Counted from the first letter of the stretch, positions 6,768-13,555 are shown. The stretch is DNA of 14,526 nt from Ktedonobacter racemifer (GCA_020723545.1 DYIS01000032.1:1-14526), one strand, 5' to 3'. Notes: generated by a model not told the origin, from the sequence alone. A program made the numbers and translations.

Positions 6768-8048
6768 ATGAGCGTGCAGGTCAGCGTAGATGCTTCTTTA
6801 GTAAAGAAATTTGGTCTGCCATTAGAGCCGGAAGTGGCGTGGGAGATCATCGTCGTTGGCATCAACCACAAGGTGGCGCCGGTTGAGGCGCGGGAACGCC
6901 TGGCTTTTAGTCCAGGCGAAATCCCGGCGGCCCTGAGGTGGCTGACCGACCGATTGCCCGAGGCCGCTTTGCTTTCTACCTGCAATCGCCTGGAGGTCTA
7001 TGCCGCCTCCTCCAACAATGCTCAGGCCGAGGCGATAATCCGAGATTTCTTGGGCCAGGCTCGGCCAGGCTTGCCCGCTGGCTTGCTGGACCAGCTTTAC
7101 GTGCACGCTCAGGCGGCAGCAGTGAGGCACCTGTTCGCCGTGGCGGCGGGGCTGGATTCCATGTTGTTGGGGGAGCCTCAAATCCTGGGCCAGGTCAACG
7201 CCGCCCTGGAGTCAGCTCAGGGTTTTGTTGGCCCGGTGCTTTCCAGGCTTTTTCAGAGAGCCATCTCGGTTGGGAAGGCGGCCCGTACCCAGACCGGCAT
7301 CAGCCGCCAGGCCCTTTCGGTCGGCTATGCTGCCGTCGAACTGGCCAAAAGCGCTTTCGTTGGGTCCAAGCCCCGGCGTGTGCTGATAGTGGGCGCGGGG
7401 AAAATGGCCGAGGCCGTAGCCCGGACCTTATCGGCAAATGATCTGGGCTCTATTTTGGTAACCAACCGCACCTACGAACGAGCCGCCCACCTGGCTCAGG
7501 AGCTCGGCGCCGCCGCTATTCGCTTCGACCGGCTGGCCGAGGCCCTGGCTATGGCGGACATCGTCATCAGTTCCAGCGCTGCTCCCCACCTGGTGATCCG
7601 CCTGCCCATGGTGGAAGAGGCCATGTCCAGGCGGGACTGGCGTCCCCTGGTTTTCATTGACATAGCCGTGCCCAGGGATGTGGATCCGGCCGTGGTGACA
7701 TTGGAAGGCGTTCGGCTATACGATATCGACGACCTGCAAGGCGTTTGCGACGCCGCGTTGCGTCATCGCCAGCGGGAGGCCGATAAGGTCAGCCAAATGG
7801 TCGCCCTTGAGGCCAGCGATTTCATGCGCTGGCTGGCATCTCTCCGGGGTGTTCCAACGATCAGGGCCTTGTGTCGCCAGGCTGAGGTGATCCACCAGGC
7901 CGAGGTGGCAAAGGCCCTGAAAAAGATGGGCCCTCTGTCCGAGGGGCAATGTCAGGCCGTAGATGCCCTGAGCAAAGCGATAGTCAAAAAGATCCTGCAT
8001 GGCCCCATCACCCGCCTGAAGGAACCGCTCGATTTAACTGTGGTATAA
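6768..8048 (+). CDS. hemA: Glutamyl-tRNA reductase
   Basis: NADPH-dependent reduction of glutamyl-tRNA to glutamate-1-semialdehyde, the first step of C5 tetrapyrrole synthesis. 426 residues from ATG 6768, which has GGGAGGG 8 nt upstream. Features: VVGINHKVAPVEARERLAF, catalytic cysteine in STCNRLEVY (Cys72), nucleotide site VGAGKMAEAVA, FIDIAVPRDVDP, then a dimerisation helix ending LHGPITRLKE. Family members usually start near WEIIVVG, so the first 22-24 residues are extra; they encode the palindromic repeat at 6794-6808. GTG 6834 would remove them but has only a weak ribosome site. The C-terminus stops soon after RLKE, somewhat earlier than usual. First gene of the tetrapyrrole operon, 40 nt after cbiA. 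Confidence 0.94.
   Translation: MSVQVSVDASLVKKFGLPLEPEVAWEIIVVGINHKVAPVEARERLAFSPGEIPAALRWLTDRLPEAALLSTCNRLEVYAASSNNAQAEAIIRDFLGQARPGLPAGLLDQLYVHAQAAAVRHLFAVAAGLDSMLLGEPQILGQVNAALESAQGFVGPVLSRLFQRAISVGKAARTQTGISRQALSVGYAAVELAKSAFVGSKPRRVLIVGAGKMAEAVARTLSANDLGSILVTNRTYERAAHLAQELGAAAIRFDRLAEALAMADIVISSSAAPHLVIRLPMVEEAMSRRDWRPLVFIDIAVPRDVDPAVVTLEGVRLYDIDDLQGVCDAALRHRQREADKVSQMVALEASDFMRWLASLRGVPTIRALCRQAEVIHQAEVAKALKKMGPLSEGQCQAVDALSKAIVKKILHGPITRLKEPLDLTVV
6794..6808. repeat. Palindromic repeat, copy 2 (5' end of hemA)
   Basis: Perfect 15-nt palindrome TTCTTTA-G-TAAAGAA. Read in-frame it encodes the ASLVKK part of the extra N-terminus of HemA. It is a short-spacer form of the element at 9566 and 10935. 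If translation began at GTG 6834, it would lie in the hemA leader instead. Confidence 0.65.
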
Positions 8049-8049
8049 T
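8041..8049 (+). promoter_or_regulatory. Extended -10 promoter at the hemA stop, likely leaderless start of the sirC-like gene
   Basis: TGG plus TATAAT (8041-8049) is a perfect extended -10, overlapping the hemA TAA at 8046-8048. The hexamer ends 7 nt before ATG 8057, where transcription would be expected to start. No ribosome-binding site precedes this ATG. No convincing -35 is seen, as is common for extended -10 promoters. Confidence 0.5.
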
Positions 8050-8056
8050 AGTGTCC

Positions 8057-8707
8057 ATGAGCGCGAGATTCTACCCGGTGGCGCTGGACTTAGCTGGCAA
8101 GCGATGCCTGGTCGTGGGCGGTGGGGCAGTGGCCCAGCGCAAGGTGCAGGCGCTCTTGGACTGCGGGGCAGCGGTCACTGTGATTGCCCCCGCAGTCACC
8201 GCGGGGATAAAGAGGCGAGCAGTACAGGGCGGCGTTCACTGGGAAGAACGTCCTTACCGGCCTGGTGACCTGGACGGCTTCTTTCTGGTTATCTCTGCCA
8301 CAGATGAACCGGGGGTCAATGCTCGGGTAGCCTCCGAAGCGCGTGAAAAAGGCCTCTTGATCAACGCCGTGGATCACCCTGAGCTCTGCAACTTTGTGGT
8401 CCCGGCCACGTTGCATCGTGGTGACCTGACCATAGCCATTTCCTCAGGTGGGAAGAGCCCGGCGCTGGTCGCCCGCCTGCGCCGGGAGCTGGAAACCCTG
8501 GTAGGGCCGGAGTACGGCGTCCTGGCGGACCTTTTGGGTGCCCTGCGCCCCAGGGTCAAGGATTCCATCCCCGATGCTGCCGGTCGCGAGAGGTTCTGGC
8601 AATCCGTGCTGGATTCGGACATTTTGGAGCTCATCAGGCGTGGCCAGGCGGTGACAGCCCGATGCCAAATCGAGGAGATGTTGGTGCTTTGGCCAAAAGA
8701 CCGATGA
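8057..8707 (+). CDS. sirC: Precorrin-2 dehydrogenase (siroheme synthase N-terminal domain type)
   Basis: NAD-dependent oxidation of precorrin-2 to sirohydrochlorin, feeding siroheme and anaerobic cobalamin synthesis; some homologues also chelate iron. 216 residues. Rossmann motif VVGGGAVAQRKV (19-30), SATDEPGVNARVA, and the diagnostic VDHPELCNFVVPATLHRGDLTIAISSGGKSP. It stands alone, as in SirC/YlnF/Met8-type proteins; the methyltransferase function is in the separate cobA-hemD fusion. ATG 8057 fits the family start (ARFYPVALDL); GTG 8051 is an alternative. There is no ribosome site, in line with a leaderless transcript from 8041-8049 or with coupling to hemA. The stop overlaps the ancestral hemC start as ATGA (8704-8707). 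Confidence 0.9.
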   Translation: MSARFYPVALDLAGKRCLVVGGGAVAQRKVQALLDCGAAVTVIAPAVTAGIKRRAVQGGVHWEERPYRPGDLDGFFLVISATDEPGVNARVASEAREKGLLINAVDHPELCNFVVPATLHRGDLTIAISSGGKSPALVARLRRELETLVGPEYGVLADLLGALRPRVKDSIPDAAGRERFWQSVLDSDILELIRRGQAVTARCQIEEMLVLWPKDR

Positions 8708-8737
8708 TCATCGGCAGCCCTTTGGCAGGCCAACTGG
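8704..8737 (+). pseudogene. hemC: Damaged 5' end of hemC (ancestral start, out of frame with the rest)
   Basis: ATG 8704, overlapping the sirC stop as ATGA, opens a frame reading MIIGSPLAGQ, which resembles the HemC start (I-G-S-R-G-S-P-L-A). The downstream HemC frame, read upstream of ATG 8738, gives ALWQANW, the next conserved block. The two are in different frames, and the RGSPL segment between them is missing. About 17 nt appear to have been lost near 8715-8724. See the finding for the reconstruction. Confidence 0.7.
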
Positions 8738-9577
8738 ATGTTGGGAGCGCTACGCCGGTCCTATCCGGGCATCGACTTCACGGTCAAGGTGATCAAGACT
8801 CAAGGCGATGCCGATCAGGCCAGTCCCCTGTCGAGGATGGGCGGCAGAGGGGTTTTCGTGCGCCAGATCGAGGAGGCTTTGCTGCAGGGGGAGATTGATC
8901 TGGCCATGCACAGCCTCAAAGACCTGCCGACCCGGCTTCCTGAGGGTCTGGCCCTGGGGGCCGTGGCGGAGCGGGAAGACCCGCGCGATGCGCTGGTCTC
9001 TCGATGGGAGAAGGTGCTGGCAGAGTTGCCCGGCGGGTCGCGGGTGGGGACCAGCAGTGCGCGCCGGGCCGCGCAGCTTTTAGCCTATCGGCCCGACCTG
9101 CAGATAGTGGACGTTCGAGGGAATCTACCAACTCGCCTCGGCAAAGCAGAGACTACGGCCTACGATGGCATCGTGGTGGCGGTGGCCGGGCTCAAAAGAC
9201 TTGGGCTTCTGCAGCGCGTCGCTGAGTATCTGCCTTTCCAGGTCATGCTGCCGGCGCCAGGCCAGGGCGCGCTGGCGGTGGAGGTCCGCCAGGGTGATAG
9301 GCTGGCCGGTTCCCTGGCCGAAGTCCCGAGCCATCCTCCCACCGCTTCGGCTACCATGGCGGAGCGGTCTTTTCTGGATGCGCTGGGCGGCGGCTGTCGG
9401 GTCCCGGTAGCCGCCTATGGGGTAATAGACGAGGGCCAGCTTTGGTTGCGGGGGCTGGTAGCCAGCTCAGATGGCCGGCAGATGCACCGCGGCGAGCTGC
9501 GTGGCCCGGCTGAACTGGCGGAGCAGATCGGACGCGACCTATCCCAAAGGCTTTTGGGCCGGGGCTTTCTTAACTAG
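8738..9577 (+). CDS. hemC: Hydroxymethylbilane synthase (porphobilinogen deaminase), N-terminally damaged
   Basis: Polymerises four porphobilinogens into hydroxymethylbilane. The open frame from ATG 8738 gives 279 residues. Asp62 in HSLKDLP and Cys220 in GGGCRVP correspond to E. coli D84 and C242 (catalytic base and dipyrromethane attachment), both offset by exactly 22. The protein therefore lacks the first 22 residues by E. coli numbering, including R11 and S13 that contact the cofactor. ATG 8738 has no ribosome site and follows the conserved block ALWQANW. The product is probably inactive unless the upstream lesion is an assembly error. The rest is intact: GRGVFVRQIEEALL, GTSSARRAAQL, VDVRGNLPTRL, LPAPGQGALAVEV. 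The stop codon TAG lies inside palindromic repeat copy 3. Confidence 0.85.
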   Translation: MLGALRRSYPGIDFTVKVIKTQGDADQASPLSRMGGRGVFVRQIEEALLQGEIDLAMHSLKDLPTRLPEGLALGAVAEREDPRDALVSRWEKVLAELPGGSRVGTSSARRAAQLLAYRPDLQIVDVRGNLPTRLGKAETTAYDGIVVAVAGLKRLGLLQRVAEYLPFQVMLPAPGQGALAVEVRQGDRLAGSLAEVPSHPPTASATMAERSFLDALGGGCRVPVAAYGVIDEGQLWLRGLVASSDGRQMHRGELRGPAELAEQIGRDLSQRLLGRGFLN

Positions 9578-9585
9578 TAAAGAAA
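9566..9585. repeat. Palindromic repeat, copy 3 (hemC stop codon)
   Basis: TTTCTTAACTAG followed by TAAAGAAA. The TAG of the central ACTAGT is the hemC stop codon, and the left arm encodes the last residues (FLN). It ends 10 nt before the cobA-hemD start at 9596. It is one T shorter in the left arm than copy 4. Confidence 0.65.
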
Positions 9586-9595
9586 CGGGCGTGAA

Positions 9596-11185
9596 GTGGC
9601 GAAAAAGGGCATAGTCTACCTAGTTGGCGCCGGGCCCGGGGACCCGGGGTTGTTCACCCTGAAAGGGGTGGAGTGTCTGCGGCGGGCCGATGTGGTGGTC
9701 CTTGACCGTCTGATCCCGCCTCGGCTCTTGAACTATGCCCGGGCGGAGGCCGAGCTCATCTACGTTGGCAAGGCCTCCGGCGCTCATGCCATGGGCCAGC
9801 GGGACATAAACCAACTCCTGGTGGATAAAGCCCGGGAGGGCCATGTCGTCGTCCGTTTGAAGGGTGGCGATCCACTCCTTTTCGGTCGGGGAGGGGAAGA
9901 GGCCATGGCATTGGCCCAGGCCGGCATTCCCTTCGAGATCGTCCCAGGGGTTAGCTCCGCCCTGGCTGTCCCCGCCTATGCCGGGATCCCGGTGACCCAC
10001 CGGGGCCTCGCCGCTTCTTTCCTGGTGGTGACTGGCCATGAAGACGCCGCCAAGGAGGAAAAACAGGTCCAATGGGATAACATCGCCAGGTCTGCCGATA
10101 CCCTGGTGGTGCTGATGGGGCTGGAAAACCTGGAGGCTATCGTTGGCAAACTCCTGGAATTCGGCAAAAGCCCAGAAACCCCCATCGCCGTGATCCGTGG
10201 TGGGACCACGGCCCGGCAGGAGACTATCACTGGCACCCTGGGCGATATCCTGGCAAAAGCCAGGGGGCTCAAGCCTCCGGCCGTCGTCGTGGTAGGGCCG
10301 GTGGTGTCCTTGCGGGGTCCGCTGAGGTGGTTCGAGGATAAACCCCTGTTTGGCCGGCGTGTCCTGGTTACAAGGGCCAGGGAGCAAGCCCCAGGGCTTT
10401 CTGATCTCTTGGCCAGGGAGGGCGCGGAGCCTGTACCTATACCCACCATCGAGATCGTGCCTCCCCAGGACTACGGGCCCCTGGACGCGGCCATCGCCCG
10501 GTTAGACGCCTACGACTGGGTTATCTTCACCAGCGGCAACGGTGTAAGCTCATTCAGTTCACGATTGCGTGCCCTGGGGAAGGATGCTCGGGCTTTCGGC
10601 CGGGCCAAGATCTGCGCCGTGGGCCCCGCCACCGGGGCAGCGCTGGAGCGCGTCGGCTTGCGGGCGGATTTCGTGCCCGTGGAATACCTGACCGGAGCCA
10701 TACCGGAGGGATTGGGCATCCTGGAAGGGCGGCGAGTCTTGCTCCCCCGGGCAGACATCGCCTCCAACCAGTTGGCAGAGGATCTGAGGGCAGGTGGCGC
10801 CCAGGTGGACGAGGTGGTCGCCTACCGCACCCGCCCGGCAAAGGCCCCAGCCGTCGATTTGCCGGCGCTATTCAGGGCTGGAGACGTGGACGCGGTCGCC
10901 CTCGCCAGCCCTTCGGCAGTGAAAAGCCTGGTGATTTCTTTAACTAGTAAAGAACCTGAAGGACCCAGCGCAGCCGAGCATTTGGCCCGAACCATAGTGG
11001 CTTGCATCGGTCCGGTCACCGCCCAGACCGCCAGGGAGCTGGGCATTCGGGTGGACGTGATAGCGTCGGAACACACCATGGAGGGGCTGGTCCAGGCGTT
11101 AAGCCAGGCCATGCCGCGTGGAGAGCCAAGGAGGAATGATGGGTACGGGATTTCCAGTGGTACGAATGCGCCGACTGCGGCGTAG
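9596..11185 (+). CDS. cobA/hemD: Uroporphyrinogen-III C-methyltransferase / uroporphyrinogen-III synthase fusion
   Basis: 529-residue bifunctional protein. Residues about 1-245 are the SAM-dependent methyltransferase making precorrin-2, with YLVGAGPGDPGLFTLKG, LKGGDPLLFGRGGEEA, VPGVSSALAVPAYAGIPVTHR and VVTGHE. Residues about 258-510 are HemD, which cyclises hydroxymethylbilane with ring D inversion, with GRRVLVTRA, DWVIFTSGNGV, CAVGPAT, RVLLPRAD, VAYRTRPA and CIGPVTAQTARELG. Start GTG 9596 fits the family start; its ribosome site is weak, so coupling to hemC is likely. Residues about 447-453 (SLTSKE) come from palindromic repeat copy 4, just after the conserved ASPSAV. The C-terminal 20 or so residues overlap hemB by 47 bases and look non-conserved. 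The fused form is common in anaerobic Gram-positives and relatives. Confidence 0.95.
   Translation: MAKKGIVYLVGAGPGDPGLFTLKGVECLRRADVVVLDRLIPPRLLNYARAEAELIYVGKASGAHAMGQRDINQLLVDKAREGHVVVRLKGGDPLLFGRGGEEAMALAQAGIPFEIVPGVSSALAVPAYAGIPVTHRGLAASFLVVTGHEDAAKEEKQVQWDNIARSADTLVVLMGLENLEAIVGKLLEFGKSPETPIAVIRGGTTARQETITGTLGDILAKARGLKPPAVVVVGPVVSLRGPLRWFEDKPLFGRRVLVTRAREQAPGLSDLLAREGAEPVPIPTIEIVPPQDYGPLDAAIARLDAYDWVIFTSGNGVSSFSSRLRALGKDARAFGRAKICAVGPATGAALERVGLRADFVPVEYLTGAIPEGLGILEGRRVLLPRADIASNQLAEDLRAGGAQVDEVVAYRTRPAKAPAVDLPALFRAGDVDAVALASPSAVKSLVISLTSKEPEGPSAAEHLARTIVACIGPVTAQTARELGIRVDVIASEHTMEGLVQALSQAMPRGEPRRNDGYGISSGTNAPTAA
10935..10954. repeat. Palindromic repeat, copy 4 (in-frame inside hemD)
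   Basis: TTTCTTTAACTAGTAAAGAA: arms TTCTTTA/TAAAGAA around ACTAG. It is open in the hemD frame, encoding SLTSKE in a loop after LASPSAVKSLVI. The complementary arms and their near-identity to the copy at 9566 show that this is an element rather than native hemD sequence. Confidence 0.65.
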
Positions 11186-12131
11186 CGAGCCTCTGCGCCG
11201 GATGGTGAGGGAGACGCATCTGGCCATCGAAGACTTCATTTATCCCCTGTTTGTCACCCATGGTCACGGCGTCAAAGAGGAGATAGGTTCCCTGCCGGAC
11301 AATTTCCGGTGGTCCCTGGACATGCTTGTTCCCGAAGTGCAAGAGCTCGCCCGGCGGCAAATCCCGGCGGTGCTGTTGTTCGGCATCCCGGCCCACAAGG
11401 ATGAGATGGGCAGCGGGGCCTATGACCGTCACGGTATCGTCCAGGAGGCGGTGAGGGCCATAAAGCAGGCAGTGCCGGAAATGGTGGTGGTCACCGACGT
11501 TTGTCTTTGCGAGTACACGGACCACGGTCACTGTGGGATTGTGGATGTGAAGGGCGGGGGCGACGTGCTCAATGATCCCACCCTGGAGCTTCTGGCCAGT
11601 ACTGCCCTCAGCCACGCCGAGGCCGGTGCCAATATGGTCGCCCCCAGCGACATGATGGACGGGCGCGTGGCTGCTATTCGCCGGGCCCTGGACGCTGAGG
11701 GCTATTCGCACCTGCCGATCATGGCCTATTCCGCGAAGTACGCCTCGGCTTTTTACGGCCCGTTTAGAGAGGCGGCGGGCTCGGTGCCGCAATTCGGCGA
11801 TAGAAAGGGCTACCAGATGGACCCGCCGAATGTCAGGGAGGCCTTGCGAGAGGTGGAGCTTGACATCGCTGAGGGCGCGGATATCGTCATGGTAAAGCCC
11901 GCCCTGGCCTATCTGGACGTCATCTCCAAGGTCAAAGAGACATTTCGCCGGCCGGTGGCGGCATACAATGTGAGCGGCGAGTACTCCATGGTTCAGGCGG
12001 CCGCCCGGAACGGCTGGATCGATGGCAGACGGGTCGCCCTGGAGATCTTGACCGGGATCAAACGGGCCGGGGCAGACATCATCATCTCCTATCACGCCAA
12101 GGACGTCGCCGGCTGGCTTCTGGAGGGCTGA
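11139..12131 (+). CDS. hemB: Delta-aminolevulinic acid dehydratase (porphobilinogen synthase)
   Basis: Condenses two aminolevulinates to porphobilinogen. 330 residues, the usual length. The zinc-site cysteines lie in DVCLCEYTDHGHC (Cys122, Cys124, Cys132), so this is the Zn-dependent class. The two active-site lysines are in MAYSAKYASAFYGPFR (Lys200) and VMVKPALAYLD (Lys253, Schiff base). YNVSGEYSM and the final ISYHAKDVAGWL are also typical. Two ATGs sit in tandem (11136, 11139) after AAGGAGGA; I chose 11139 because its 4-nt spacing is workable, while the first ATG is almost against the site. GTG 11118 is less likely. Overlaps the end of cobA-hemD by 47 bases and is followed 1 nt later by hemL. 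Confidence 0.95.
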   Translation: MGTGFPVVRMRRLRRSEPLRRMVRETHLAIEDFIYPLFVTHGHGVKEEIGSLPDNFRWSLDMLVPEVQELARRQIPAVLLFGIPAHKDEMGSGAYDRHGIVQEAVRAIKQAVPEMVVVTDVCLCEYTDHGHCGIVDVKGGGDVLNDPTLELLASTALSHAEAGANMVAPSDMMDGRVAAIRRALDAEGYSHLPIMAYSAKYASAFYGPFREAAGSVPQFGDRKGYQMDPPNVREALREVELDIAEGADIVMVKPALAYLDVISKVKETFRRPVAAYNVSGEYSMVQAAARNGWIDGRRVALEILTGIKRAGADIIISYHAKDVAGWLLEG

Positions 12132-12132
12132 G

Positions 12133-13209
12133 GTGGGGTCGGTGGTGCGAACAGACAAGTCATCTCATTTGTACGCGGCTGCCCAAAAGGTAATGCCCGG
12201 CGGCGTGAACAGCCCGGTGCGAGCGTTCAAAGCCGTTGGAGGGCAGCCCCGCTTCATCGAGCGGGGCGAAGGCCCGTATCTGTACGATGTGGACGGAAAC
12301 CGCTACATCGATTTTGTGTGTTCCTGGGGGCCTCTCATCCTGGGACATGCACACCCGCGCTTGGTTGCCGCTCTCCGGCAGGCGGTGACGCGAGGCACCA
12401 GTTTCGGCGCGCCCACGGCCTACGAAACCGAACTGGCCGAGATGGTGGTCCAGGCCATGCCGTCGATGGAGATGGTTCGCTTCGTCAACTCCGGCACCGA
12501 GGCCACCATGTCCGCGCTGCGCCTGGCCCGAGCCTATGCCCGCCGCGACAAAATCATAAAGATGGAAGGCGGCTACCATGGCCATGCCGATGTCCTGTTA
12601 GCCAGGGCCGGCTCTGGCGCGGCCACCCTAAGCTTGCCCGATTCCCCCGGGGTGACCGGCAGCGCCGCTCAGGACACCTTGCTCGCGCCTTACAACGACT
12701 TGCCGGCCGTGGAGTCTCTGTTTCAGGCCTTTCCTCACGAGATCGCCGGCGTGATCGTGGAGCCGGTCCCGGGGAACATGGGCGTGGTACTGCCAAGGGA
12801 GGGTTACCTGGCTGGGCTGCGCGAGATCACCACCAGGCACGGCGCGCTCCTCATCTTCGATGAAGTGATCACCGGGTTCCGGGTGGCCTACGGTGGTGCC
12901 CAGGGGCTATATGGCCTCAGGCCCGACCTGACGTGCCTGGGAAAGATCATCGGCGGCGGGCTGCCAGTGGGGGCTTACGGTGGGAGGCGTGAGATCATGG
13001 AGATGGTGGCTCCCATGGGCCCGGTCTATCAGGCCGGCACCCTGGCGGGGAACCCCTTGGCCATGACCGCGGGCATTGAAACCTTGAAGGTCCTGCGCCA
13101 GCCCGGGGTCTATGAAGGACTGGACCGGCAAGGGCAAGAGCTGGCGAGCGGCTTGAGGCGTGCAGCCGAGGCGGCAGGGATGCCGGTCCAGGTGAATCGC
13201 CTGGGCTAG
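12133..13209 (+). CDS. hemL: Glutamate-1-semialdehyde 2,1-aminomutase, N-terminal fragment (gene interrupted by TAG)
   Basis: PLP enzyme converting glutamate-1-semialdehyde to aminolevulinate. The fragment holds most of the protein, 358 residues: VMPGGVNSPVRAF, NSGTEATMSALRLAR, GGYHGHAD, DEVITGFR (Asp243), the PLP lysine in CLGKIIGGGLPVG (Lys271), and YQAGTLAGNPLAM. It ends VNRLG-TAG, where homologues continue V-N-x-x-G-S/G-M-F. The matching C-terminal part follows immediately in the same frame. TAG is one base from the serine codon TCG. TAG ends several other genes here, so recoding is unlikely. Start GTG 12133 has GGAGGG 5 nt upstream; GTG 12142 or 12145 are alternatives. Last gene of the operon. 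Confidence 0.88.
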   Translation: MGSVVRTDKSSHLYAAAQKVMPGGVNSPVRAFKAVGGQPRFIERGEGPYLYDVDGNRYIDFVCSWGPLILGHAHPRLVAALRQAVTRGTSFGAPTAYETELAEMVVQAMPSMEMVRFVNSGTEATMSALRLARAYARRDKIIKMEGGYHGHADVLLARAGSGAATLSLPDSPGVTGSAAQDTLLAPYNDLPAVESLFQAFPHEIAGVIVEPVPGNMGVVLPREGYLAGLREITTRHGALLIFDEVITGFRVAYGGAQGLYGLRPDLTCLGKIIGGGLPVGAYGGRREIMEMVAPMGPVYQAGTLAGNPLAMTAGIETLKVLRQPGVYEGLDRQGQELASGLRRAAEAAGMPVQVNRLG

Positions 13210-13428
13210 ATGCTGACGGTGTTCTTTGCCGAGAAACCGGTGGTTGATTTCGCCACCGCGAAATCCGCGATTACCGCGCGATACGCCCCCTTTTTCCACG
13301 CCCTGCTGGACCGAGGCCTGTACTTCCCGCCATCTCAGTTTGAATCAGCGTTTATCTCCACTGTTCACCAGGACGCCGATATCCAGCTAGCCATTGAATC
13401 AGCCAGGGCCGCCTTCGCTACCCTGTAG
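13210..13428 (+). CDS. hemL: Glutamate-1-semialdehyde 2,1-aminomutase, C-terminal fragment
   Basis: 72 residues from the ATG directly after the TAG at 13207-13209, in the same frame as the upstream fragment. MLTVFFAEKPVVDF, RYAPFFHALLDRGLYFPPSQFE and DIQLAIESARAAF align with the C-terminal domain of GSA aminotransferase, so this is the tail of the same gene. The TAG-ATG junction could allow termination-reinitiation and a two-chain protein, but no ribosome site is apparent. A nonsense mutation or sequencing error is the simpler reading. Confidence 0.8.
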   Translation: MLTVFFAEKPVVDFATAKSAITARYAPFFHALLDRGLYFPPSQFESAFISTVHQDADIQLAIESARAAFATL

Positions 13429-13447
13429 ATGGTGGAGCTGGAATCAT

Positions 13448-13476
13448 CGCCGTGGTACACATCATGTACCATGGTG
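13448..13476 (+). other. Strong hairpin downstream of hemL
   Basis: TGGTACA and TGTACCA pair around loop CATCA. With flanking bases the RNA stem extends to 12 bp including two G-U pairs. It starts 20 nt after the hemL stop and is not followed by a U-tract. It may protect the operon's 3' end or be a small palindrome of its own. Confidence 0.45.
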
Positions 13477-13507
13477 CTCATCCCGGCTTGCCAATAGGCG
13501 ACAGACT

Positions 13508-13555
13508 AAGACAACGGCGGGCGTCCCCCAGAAACCGGATGACCGCCGTTGTCTT
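13508..13555. terminator. Long inverted repeat, possible transcription terminator of the tetrapyrrole operon
   Basis: Perfect 13-bp arms AAGACAACGGCGG (13508-13520) and CCGCCGTTGTCTT (13543-13555) around a 22-nt loop. It lies 80 nt after hemL and 62 nt before the ROK promoter, where a terminator is expected. Only CTTGTTAT follows the stem, not a real U-tract, so intrinsic termination is uncertain. Confidence 0.45.

Noticed and set aside
8704..8740. Programmed +1 frameshift to restore HemC
   Set aside because: A shift at this point would give MIIGS-LWQANW and still lack RGSPLA, including the cofactor-binding arginine, so it would not rebuild the family sequence.
13207..13209. TAG recoded as an amino acid in hemL
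   Set aside because: TAG terminates at least six other genes here at their expected ends, and no recoding element is apparent.
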